This document shows positions 23,159 through 30,669 of a DNA stretch of 64,000 nt, in pieces (within the stretch, counting starts at the first letter, position 1; each line of letters opens with the position of its first letter). The position numbers and the translations under genes are program-made. This DNA comes from Clostridiales bacterium (GTDB taxonomy: Bacteria > Bacillota > Clostridia > Christensenellales > Aristaeellaceae). Location of the stretch: assembly GCA_004556395.1 (NCBI GenBank), contig SFHK01000002.1:18495-82494 (forward strand). Reading direction: 5' to 3'. A model generated the notes under the pieces. The model searched no databases, had not been told where the DNA came from, and saw only the letters and a program-made list of their open reading frames with translations.

Positions 23159-23839
23159 TCAGGAGGACGATACGCGGCTTACGGAGTCCAGAATCTTCTT
23201 GCCGACCGTCATCATTTCGGTGAAGCGTTCCTCCGGGCCGGAGAAGTTCATGCAATAGATGCGCCGGTTATACGTGGCGATGATCACGAAGCCCTTGATC
23301 GTCACGCCGTACTCGTCCGTGTAGGTGTAGTACGTGGAGTAACCCTTAAAGCGCACCAGCGACAGGTCGCGGGAGATGGCGTCGTCGTGCTGGAAGTCCG
23401 TGTACACCTCGCTCATGGAGGTGAGCAGCTTGCGAAGCTCGCTGCGCATGGTGTTGGAGTCGGGATCCTTGTACTTTCGCTTGTTCGCGAAGGAAACGCG
23501 GAAGCCGGTTTCGCCGTCGGGCACGGGCTCGTAGAACACGGAATAGCGTTCGCCGACCTGCGATTCCGTCCAGTGCGTGGGAACCATGTAGTTCATGCCG
23601 ATGCGGGTGTTGTTTTTCCAGATCAGCACGTAGTCGGCCGCGTCGACGCGCGGGAAGGGCGTGGCAGTGGGCGCGACCGTGGGAACCGGCGTGGCCTGCG
23701 GGATGCCCGCGGGAACCTGCGTCGGGCCGGGTTCGGCGGTCTGCTCGTCCTTGCTTCCACAGGCGGAGAGCATAATGGTCAGCAGAAGCGCCATCAGCAG
23801 GCACAGCGCGCGGAGGAAGATTGTTCGTTTGCGAATCAT
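23159..23839 (-). CDS. Predicted lipoprotein, unknown function
   Basis: The 226-residue protein has a lipoprotein signal peptide ending in the lipobox LSAC (about residues 24-27). A Pro/Thr-rich linker follows (residues 35-65) and then a compact domain with GMNYMVPTHWTESQVGERYS and GFVIIATYNRRIYCMNFSG. That domain resembles PsbP/DUF1795-like surface domains, but this is not certain. Its ATG overlaps the murC stop as ATGA, so it is made together with murC. It ends at a bidirectional terminator. Confidence 0.72.
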   Translation of the reverse strand: MIRKRTIFLRALCLLMALLLTIMLSACGSKDEQTAEPGPTQVPAGIPQATPVPTVAPTATPFPRVDAADYVLIWKNNTRIGMNYMVPTHWTESQVGERYSVFYEPVPDGETGFRVSFANKRKYKDPDSNTMRSELRKLLTSMSEVYTDFQHDDAISRDLSLVRFKGYSTYYTYTDEYGVTIKGFVIIATYNRRIYCMNFSGPEERFTEMMTVGKKILDSVSRVSSS

Positions 23840-25233
23840 TTGTGCGTGTCTCCGTTTCTGGCAATCTGTTCGTTCAGAAGATCAATGTCGCCGCAGCCGA
23901 GGGTGACGACCACGTCGCCGGGCTGCCAGTGCGCGCGCAGATAGGCTTCCGCGTCGTCAAACGATGGCGTAAGGTGCGCGTGGATGCCCTTTTTGACCAT
24001 CGCGTCCACCAGCATGCCGGAATTGATGTCGCCGGGGTCGACCTCGCGTGCGCCGCAGATGTCGGTCACAAGCACCTCGTCGGCCTCGTCAAAGCAGGTC
24101 AGGAAGCCGTCGAACAGCGCCTTCGTGCGGGAATAGGTGTGCGGCTGCAAAACGGCCCACAGCTTCTGGGGCGCCTGAATGCGTGCGACGTGCAGCACGT
24201 TACGCGTTTCGGTGGGGTTGTGGCCATAGTCCTGATACACGCGCACGCCGTCGGTCACGCTGGTCAGCTCGTAGCGGCGATGCACGCCGCGGAACTCGTG
24301 CAGCGTTTCAGCCACAAGGCTCATCGGCAGGGAGAACAGGCTGGCGACCGCGATGACCGCGAGCGCGTTTTTCACGTTGTGCTCGCCGGGAACCTGCAGC
24401 TCGACATCCGTCAGCGGGTGGCCGTAGAGCGTGGCGGTGAAGAGCGCGCAGCCGTTTTCGTCGTAGGAAATATCCTCGGCGCGAACCTCGTTCTGCGGCT
24501 CAAGGCCGTAGGTGCGCGTGCGGCACGATACGCTTTCCAGCACGCTGCGGACGCGCTTTTCGTCGCCGCAGCCGACGACCCAGCCGTCCTCCGGCACCAG
24601 CGACGCGAAGCGGCGGAAGGCGTTTTCGATGTCGTCCAGATCCTTATAGTAATCCAGATGATCCTCGTCGATGTTCAGGATGACGGCGACGGTGGGGAAG
24701 AAGTGCAGGAAGCTGCCGTTGAACTCGCACGCCTCGCAGATGAACTGCTCGCCGCGCCCCAGCCGCGTGGAGCCGCCCAGATAGTCCAGCTCGCCGCCGA
24801 TATGTACCGACGGATCCTCGCCGCAGCCGACGAAGGTTTCCGCCATCATGGCCGTGGTGGTGCTTTTGCCGTGCGTGCCGGAAATCGCGATGGAGTGGCC
24901 GAACTTCTTCATAAGAAGGCCGATCAGGTCGCACCGCTCCATTTCCGGAATGCCCAGCTCGCGCGCGCAGGCGCGCTCCGGATTGTCGGCCGCGATCGCG
25001 GCGGAATAAACCACAAGATGAGCGCCCTCGACGTTCTTTCCGTCGTGGCCGATATGGATTTCGATGCCGTCCTGCGCGAGCGCGTCGGTTTTGTGGCTGC
25101 GCGTGCGGTCGGATCCCGCCACCTCGCAGCCCAGCCATTTGAGCATCTTCGCCAGTCCGCTCATCGAGCAGCCGCCGATGCCCACAAAAAACACGCGCTT
25201 GCCGATATATTCATTCAGCGTAGTATCCGCCAT
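23836..25233 (-). CDS. murC: UDP-N-acetylmuramate-L-alanine ligase MurC
   Basis: The protein of about 465 residues begins VFFVGIGGCSMSGLAKML. It has the Mur-ligase ATP loop ISGTHGKSTTTAMMAE, the central ILNIDEDHLDYYKD motif and the C-terminal VYQDYGHNPTE motif. MurC adds L-alanine to UDP-MurNAc, the first peptide step of peptidoglycan synthesis in the cytoplasm. The start at 25233 is chosen because AAAGGAG lies ten bases upstream and the Rossmann glycine motif then falls near residue 17. No other mur genes are adjacent. It is translationally coupled to a lipoprotein. Confidence 0.96.
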   Translation of the reverse strand: MADTTLNEYIGKRVFFVGIGGCSMSGLAKMLKWLGCEVAGSDRTRSHKTDALAQDGIEIHIGHDGKNVEGAHLVVYSAAIAADNPERACARELGIPEMERCDLIGLLMKKFGHSIAISGTHGKSTTTAMMAETFVGCGEDPSVHIGGELDYLGGSTRLGRGEQFICEACEFNGSFLHFFPTVAVILNIDEDHLDYYKDLDDIENAFRRFASLVPEDGWVVGCGDEKRVRSVLESVSCRTRTYGLEPQNEVRAEDISYDENGCALFTATLYGHPLTDVELQVPGEHNVKNALAVIAVASLFSLPMSLVAETLHEFRGVHRRYELTSVTDGVRVYQDYGHNPTETRNVLHVARIQAPQKLWAVLQPHTYSRTKALFDGFLTCFDEADEVLVTDICGAREVDPGDINSGMLVDAMVKKGIHAHLTPSFDDAEAYLRAHWQPGDVVVTLGCGDIDLLNEQIARNGDTHK

Positions 25234-25401
25234 GGAAAACAAGCTCCTTTCGAGAGGTTCTTTCATTATACGCCAAAAGTCAAGCGAGAGCAACCGTTTT
25301 CACGCGCGCGCTCCCGCCCGGCGCGGCGGCAGACCGTTAAATGTTGGTTTGCAATCGGATAATCTTCGCGGCAGGGGCTGGAAATTCGCCCGATTACGGA
25401 T

Positions 25402-25435
25402 TATAATAGACATAAACGCAGAAATGTTCGGATTT
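25402..25435 (+). promoter_or_regulatory. purR promoter with PurBox
   Basis: TATAAT lies at 25402-25407. AATGTTCGGATTT at 25423-25435 is a perfect reverse-orientation match to the Bacillus PurBox consensus AWWWCCGAACWWT. It sits just downstream of the start point, so it is a probable autorepression site. No paired second PurBox was found. Confidence 0.7.
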
Positions 25436-25450
25436 AAGGAGCGCGGCAGA

Positions 25451-26275
25451 ATGGATCGCATTAAAAGAAACGAGAGACTGGGCGCGATGACGCGTCTGAT
25501 TACGGAGGATCCCAATCGCATTCATACGCTCAGCGAGTTTTGCGAGCTGTTCGGCTCCGCGAAATCGACGATCAGCGAGGATATTGACCTGATTGCCGAA
25601 AGTCTGGAGCACTTTGATCTGGGACGGCTTGAAACGGTGGCCGGCGCGGCGGGCGGCGTGCGCTATCGCCCGATGATGTCCGCTGAAAAGGCGCGCAGGA
25701 CGCTGGAGGACGTGGCGGCGAAGCTGTCCGAGCCGGGACGGCTGCTGCCCGGCGGCTTTCTGTATACCTCGGACGTTTCCAGCGACCCGCGCGTGACCGA
25801 GGCGCTGGGCGAGATTCTGGCTTCGAAGTTCTATGACCGCCAGCCCGACCTCGTGCTCACGATGGAAACGAAGGGCATTCCGCTCGCGCTGATGACGGCG
25901 CGCGCGCTGAACGTGCCGCTGGTCATTGCCCGGCGCGACAGCAAGGCCTATGAGGGCAGCGCGGTAAAGATCAACTATATCTCCGGCGGCGACAGCGGGC
26001 GCATCGAAACGATGGCGCTTTCCCGCCGCGCGGTGAAGCCGGGGCAGCGCGCGCTGATTGTGGACGACTTCATGAAGGGCGGCGGCACGCTGCAGGGCAT
26101 GGTGGAGATGATGGCGGAGTTTCAGGCGGAGGTCGTGGGTATCGGCGTGATGATCGCGACGATGACGCCCGAAACGAAGCGCTGCGCGGGCGCGAAGGCG
26201 CTTCTGATGTTCCGGAGCGCCGACCGCGAAAGCGGCGCGTGCGAGGTGGTTCCGTCGGCGGATTTTTCCGAATGA
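25451..26275 (+). CDS. purR: Purine operon repressor PurR
   Basis: The protein of 274 residues starts at the ATG at 25451 behind AAGGAGCGCGGCAGA. An N-terminal winged helix (MTRLITEDPNRIHTLSEFCE, SAKSTISEDIDLIAE) is followed by a PRTase domain with the PRPP-binding loop ALIVDDFMKGGGTLQGM. PurR binds PRPP, and free PurR represses purine genes at PurBoxes. The PurBox directly upstream of this gene supports the assignment and autoregulation. In Firmicutes purR is often next to ridA and spoVG; here the next gene is pth. Confidence 0.93.
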   Translation: MDRIKRNERLGAMTRLITEDPNRIHTLSEFCELFGSAKSTISEDIDLIAESLEHFDLGRLETVAGAAGGVRYRPMMSAEKARRTLEDVAAKLSEPGRLLPGGFLYTSDVSSDPRVTEALGEILASKFYDRQPDLVLTMETKGIPLALMTARALNVPLVIARRDSKAYEGSAVKINYISGGDSGRIETMALSRRAVKPGQRALIVDDFMKGGGTLQGMVEMMAEFQAEVVGIGVMIATMTPETKRCAGAKALLMFRSADRESGACEVVPSADFSE

Positions 26276-26281
26276 GGGACG

Positions 26282-26311
26282 TTGACAGGGGCATACGAAA
26301 GATGATAGAAT
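26282..26311 (+). promoter_or_regulatory. Promoter for pth-mfd
   Basis: TTGACA (26282-26287) and TAGAAT (26306-26311) have an 18-base spacer. A leader of about 60 bases follows. Confidence 0.7.
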
Positions 26312-26378
26312 AGAATAACGCTTTCAGGCGGGCGGAAGAAGCTTCCTCCCGTCACAAACTTTTGGCTTTGGAGGGTTT

Positions 26379-26942
26379 ATGTACGTAATCGTCGGTCTGG
26401 GCAATCCCGGCAGCAAATACGAGCACACGCGGCACAACGTGGGCTTTGAAATCATCGACGCGCTGGCGCGCCGCAACCGCATTTCGGTCGAGAGAAGCAA
26501 GTGCAAGGCGATCGTCGGGGAGGGAATCATCGGCGGTCAGCGGGCGGTGCTGTGCAAGCCGCAGACCTATATGAACCTTTCCGGCGAAAGCGTCGTCCAA
26601 TTATGCAACTGGTATAAACCGGAATACGATCAGCTGATCGTGCTGTTTGACGACTGCGACCTGCCGGAGGGCAAGGTGCGCTTCCGCGCGGAGGGCTCGG
26701 CCGGCACGCACAACGGCATGCGCAACATCATTTATCTGCTCGGGCGCACGGATTTCCCGCGCATCCGCGTGGGCATCGGCCGTCCGCCGGAGGGGTGGGA
26801 GCTGTGTGATTTCGTTTTAACCCGTCCCACGGGAGACGAGGACAAAAAGCTCATGAACGAGGGCTATGAAAAGGCCGCGCAGGCGGTGGAAATTTATCTG
26901 AAGGACGGACTCGACGCCGTGCGGACGTTTGTCGGACGGTAA
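26379..26942 (+). CDS. pth: Peptidyl-tRNA hydrolase
   Basis: The 187-residue protein has the Pth signatures VGLGNPGSKYEHTRHNVGFE (including the catalytic His), KPQTYMNLSGESV, and the loop FRAEGSAGTHNGMRNI. It releases peptides from peptidyl-tRNAs that drop off ribosomes. A TTGGAGGGTTT ribosome binding site precedes the ATG. The gene is followed 14 bases later by mfd, the classic Firmicutes order pth-mfd. Confidence 0.98.
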   Translation: MYVIVGLGNPGSKYEHTRHNVGFEIIDALARRNRISVERSKCKAIVGEGIIGGQRAVLCKPQTYMNLSGESVVQLCNWYKPEYDQLIVLFDDCDLPEGKVRFRAEGSAGTHNGMRNIIYLLGRTDFPRIRVGIGRPPEGWELCDFVLTRPTGDEDKKLMNEGYEKAAQAVEIYLKDGLDAVRTFVGR

Positions 26943-26956
26943 GAAAGAGGGGGCAC

Positions 26957-29900
26957 ATGAGCAGGAAAGCGCGTCATGAATATCTGTTTGCGCCGCTCAG
27001 GGAGCTGACGGAGTACAGGCGAATTCTCGGCGATCTGGGGCAGGGAACGGCCTTCTGCGCCTACGGGCTGGACGACAGCCAGCAGGTGTTCCTTCTGTCT
27101 GCCGTGCAGGCGGACACGGAGCGCCCGATGATTGTGGTCTGCCCGAACGAAAGCGTCGCGCAGCGCGTTGTGGAGGATTACAACGCGTTCATGGGCGGCG
27201 GCGCGGCCATGCTGCCGGCGCGCGAGGTGTCGTTTCTGCACGTCGCGGCTTCCAGCAAGGAGCTGACCATGCGCCGCCTTGAAGCGCTGGGCGGCTTCCT
27301 GACGGGAGAAATTCACCTGCTCGCCGTACCCGCGGACGCCGCGATGCACCGGCTGATGCCGCGCGCGCGGTTCATGGAGGGGATGATCGACGTCGAGGAG
27401 GGCCAGCGGCTGGAGCCCTCGGAGCTGATCGAGCGCCTGATCCGCGCGGGCTATGAGCGCGTGGAGCTGGTGGAGGCGCGCGGACAGTGCGCGCTGCGCG
27501 GCGGCATTCTGGACGTGTTTCCCATCGGGCGGCCCAGCGCCGTTCGCGTGGAGTTCTTTGACGACGAGGTCGATTCGCTGCGCGATTTCGACGTGATGAC
27601 CCAGCGCAGCGTGAACCGCATCAGAAGCGCGCGGATGTATCCCGCCAGCGAAGCGCTTCTGAACGCGGACGAATCGCGCAGCGCGGCCGCGCGGCTTGAA
27701 AAACTGCTCGCCACGCGCGTGCGCGAGCCGGCAGACGACCGGCAGCGCAAGCTGGAAAAGGAATACGACCTGATGCCGTTCGAGGAGTTCTTCGAGATGG
27801 CGTCGCCCGCCGACAAGCCGGTGGAGGAGCTGCCCTCGCCCTTTGAGGTCGCCGCCCGCCGCAGGCCGGAGAAGAAGCCGGACGGCAAAAAGCCCGCGCT
27901 GAAAACGACCATTCAGCGCAAGTATACGCCCACCGTGGACGCGCTCAAGACCGGCCGCAGCTTCGACGGCCGCGAAGCGCTGATGCACATTCTGTATGAA
28001 AAGACGGACACCATCTTCGATTACGCGCCCGACGCGGTGATCGTGATGGATCAGCCCGACCGCCTGCGCGAGCGGTGCGAGAACCGTCTGCTGGAATTTG
28101 AGGAATATTTCAAGGCCGCCATGGAGCGCGACGAGGCCATTCCCGAGCAGGCGGAGCTTCTGCTTCGCTGGGATTATCTGCTGACGCAGACGGACGGGCG
28201 TGACGTGATGGTGGTGGAGCCGTTCCTGCGCCAGCAGAACGACTTCATATACAAGGATCTGGTGAAGTTGGAAGGGCGCGGCGCGACCGGCTATTCCGGC
28301 AACATGAAGGAGCTGGCGCGCGACATTGCCGCGTGGAAGAAGGACGGCTGGCGCGTGGCGCTGATGGCCGGAGGCGTGGCGCGCGGGCAGCGGCTGGCGC
28401 GTTCGCTGATGGACGAGGACGCGGTCGTTCCGTTCCTTGAGGAGCTGCCCGAGGCGCTGGAAAAGGGCGTGCCGGTGATTCTGCCCGGCGCGATTACCCG
28501 CGGCTTTATCTGGCCGCAGCTGAAGTTCGCCGTCGTGTCGGAGGGCGACCTTTTCGGCGTGGGCAAGCAGAAGACGCACGCCATTGCCCGCACGGGCAAT
28601 AAGATGGCGGCGTTTACCGACCTGAACGTGGGCGACTACGTGGTGCACGAGAATCACGGCATCGGTCAGTACATGGGCACGGTGCGCCTGTCGTCCGAGG
28701 GCAAGCTGCGCGATTTCCTGCACATCCGCTATCAGGGCACCGACAAGCTGTACGTGCCCACCGATCAGATGGATCGCGTGCAGAAGTATATCGGCTCGGA
28801 GGGCGAAGCGCCAAAGCTCAACCGCCTGTCCGGCGGCGAATGGCAGAAGCAGAAGGCGAAGGTCAAGAGCTCCATCAAGGAAATCGCGGGCGACCTGATC
28901 AAGCTGTACGCCGAGCGCAAGGCCGTGAAGGGCTACGCGTTCAGTCCGGACACGCCGTGGCAGCGCGAGTTTGAGGACGCGTTCCCCTTTGAGGAAACGC
29001 TCGACCAGCTGACGGCCATTGCGGAAATTAAAAAGGATATGGAAAAGCCGCAGGTGATGGATCGCCTGCTGTGCGGCGACGTGGGCTATGGCAAGACCGA
29101 GGTGGCGCTGCGAGCCATCTTCAAGTGCGTGATGGACGGAAAGCAGGCGGCGCTGCTCGCGCCGACGACGATTCTCGTTCAGCAGCACTACGCCACCATG
29201 CTGAACCGCTTCCATGATTTTCCCATCCATGTGGACACGCTGTCGCGCTTCAAAACCGCGGCCGAGCAGAAGCAGACCATCGAGAACCTGAAAAGCGGCA
29301 AGCTGGACGTGATCATCGGCACCCACCGGCTGCTGAACAAGGATATCGAGTTCAAGGATCTGGGTCTGCTGGTCGTGGACGAGGAGCAGCGCTTCGGCGT
29401 GGGGCACAAGGAGGCCATCAAGCAATACAAGAAGTCCATCGACGTGCTCACTCTGTCGGCCACGCCCATTCCGCGCACGCTGCATATGTCCATGGTGGGC
29501 ATTCGCGATATGTCGCTTTTGCAGTCGCCGCCGGAGGAGCGCTATCCGGTGCAGACCTACGTGGTGGAATACTCGGACGGTCTGGTTCGCGACGCGATTC
29601 TGCGCGAGCTGGGGCGCGGCGGGCAGGTATACGTGCTCCACAACCGCGTGCAGACGATCGACATGATGTATCAGAGGCTGAAAAAGCTGGTGCCCGAGGC
29701 ACGCATCGCCGTCGGGCACGGCCAGATGCGCGAGCATCAGCTGGAGGACGTGATGCTTGACTTCTACGAGGGCAAGTTTGACGTTCTTTTGTGCACGACG
29801 ATCATCGAAGCCGGTCTGGACGTGCCGCGCGCCAACACGCTGATCGTATGCGACAGCGACCATTTCGGCCTGTCCCAGCTGTATCAGCTGCGCGGGCGCG

Positions 29901-30655
29901 TGGGCCGCAGCAACCGTCTGGCGTACGCCTACCTGACCGTGAATCCCAGCAAAATCCTCACGCAGGACGCGGAGAAGCGCCTGAACGCCATTCGCGAGTT
30001 TACGGAGTTCGGCTCCGGCTTCCGCGTGGCGATGCGCGATTTGGAGATTCGCGGAACGGGCAACCTTCTCGGCGCGGAGCAGAGCGGGCATATGGCGGCG
30101 GTCGGCTACGATCTGTATGTGAAGATGATTGAGGAAACCGTGCACGAGATGCGCGGCGACGTCGGGCAGGGCGACATTCAGACGCGCGTGGAGGTCAAGG
30201 CGGACGCGTATCTGCCCGCCGAATACGTCTCCAGCGATGTGATGCGCATGGAAATGTATAAGAAAATCGCCGGAATCGACGGGCCGGAGGCGCGCGACGA
30301 TCTGATTGAAGAGCTGATCGACCGCTTCGGCGACCCGACGCGCCCGGTGATCAACCTGATCGACATCGCGCAGCTCAAGTCCCTGTGCGGACGGCTGGGC
30401 ATCGATATGGTCAGCGGCCGCGGCGACGCGCTGGTGATGCGCTTCTCCATGCTGGCCGATCTGGACATTGTGACGCTGCTGAAGGCGCTGGAGCCGTATA
30501 AGAGCTGCCTGCGCTTCACGCCCAGCAATCCGCCCACGATCACCTACGCCGAGCCCGGCAAGAAGCAGGAGCAGCTGCTCAAGGGCGCGGTGGAGGTCAT
30601 GCAGCGCGTGGTGGACGCCGTCGCGCCGCTGGACAAGGCAAAGGAAGAAGCCTGA
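26957..30655 (+). CDS. mfd: Transcription-repair coupling factor Mfd
   Basis: The 1232-residue protein has all Mfd modules. The UvrB-like N-terminal region carries RGGILDVFPIG. The RNA-polymerase-interacting CarD-like module runs from LNVGDYVVHENHGIGQY to YQGTDKLYVP. The RecG-like motor has CGDVGYGKTEVALRA, DEEQRFGV and SATPIPRTL, followed by IIEAGLDVPRANT and QLRGRVGRS. The C-terminal TRCF domain begins near VSSDVMRMEMYKKIAG. Mfd removes stalled RNA polymerase from DNA and recruits UvrA. Length and motif order are normal. The gene follows pth with a ribosome binding site AAAGAGGGGGC. Confidence 0.98.
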   Translation: MSRKARHEYLFAPLRELTEYRRILGDLGQGTAFCAYGLDDSQQVFLLSAVQADTERPMIVVCPNESVAQRVVEDYNAFMGGGAAMLPAREVSFLHVAASSKELTMRRLEALGGFLTGEIHLLAVPADAAMHRLMPRARFMEGMIDVEEGQRLEPSELIERLIRAGYERVELVEARGQCALRGGILDVFPIGRPSAVRVEFFDDEVDSLRDFDVMTQRSVNRIRSARMYPASEALLNADESRSAAARLEKLLATRVREPADDRQRKLEKEYDLMPFEEFFEMASPADKPVEELPSPFEVAARRRPEKKPDGKKPALKTTIQRKYTPTVDALKTGRSFDGREALMHILYEKTDTIFDYAPDAVIVMDQPDRLRERCENRLLEFEEYFKAAMERDEAIPEQAELLLRWDYLLTQTDGRDVMVVEPFLRQQNDFIYKDLVKLEGRGATGYSGNMKELARDIAAWKKDGWRVALMAGGVARGQRLARSLMDEDAVVPFLEELPEALEKGVPVILPGAITRGFIWPQLKFAVVSEGDLFGVGKQKTHAIARTGNKMAAFTDLNVGDYVVHENHGIGQYMGTVRLSSEGKLRDFLHIRYQGTDKLYVPTDQMDRVQKYIGSEGEAPKLNRLSGGEWQKQKAKVKSSIKEIAGDLIKLYAERKAVKGYAFSPDTPWQREFEDAFPFEETLDQLTAIAEIKKDMEKPQVMDRLLCGDVGYGKTEVALRAIFKCVMDGKQAALLAPTTILVQQHYATMLNRFHDFPIHVDTLSRFKTAAEQKQTIENLKSGKLDVIIGTHRLLNKDIEFKDLGLLVVDEEQRFGVGHKEAIKQYKKSIDVLTLSATPIPRTLHMSMVGIRDMSLLQSPPEERYPVQTYVVEYSDGLVRDAILRELGRGGQVYVLHNRVQTIDMMYQRLKKLVPEARIAVGHGQMREHQLEDVMLDFYEGKFDVLLCTTIIEAGLDVPRANTLIVCDSDHFGLSQLYQLRGRVGRSNRLAYAYLTVNPSKILTQDAEKRLNAIREFTEFGSGFRVAMRDLEIRGTGNLLGAEQSGHMAAVGYDLYVKMIEETVHEMRGDVGQGDIQTRVEVKADAYLPAEYVSSDVMRMEMYKKIAGIDGPEARDDLIEELIDRFGDPTRPVINLIDIAQLKSLCGRLGIDMVSGRGDALVMRFSMLADLDIVTLLKALEPYKSCLRFTPSNPPTITYAEPGKKQEQLLKGAVEVMQRVVDAVAPLDKAKEEA

Positions 30656-30669
30656 GGGAGGAAACATCC

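Noticed and set aside
26894..30667. Long open frame of 1257 codons on the minus strand
   Set aside because: It is the antisense shadow of mfd, with the same His/Arg/Ala-rich composition and no recognisable domains.
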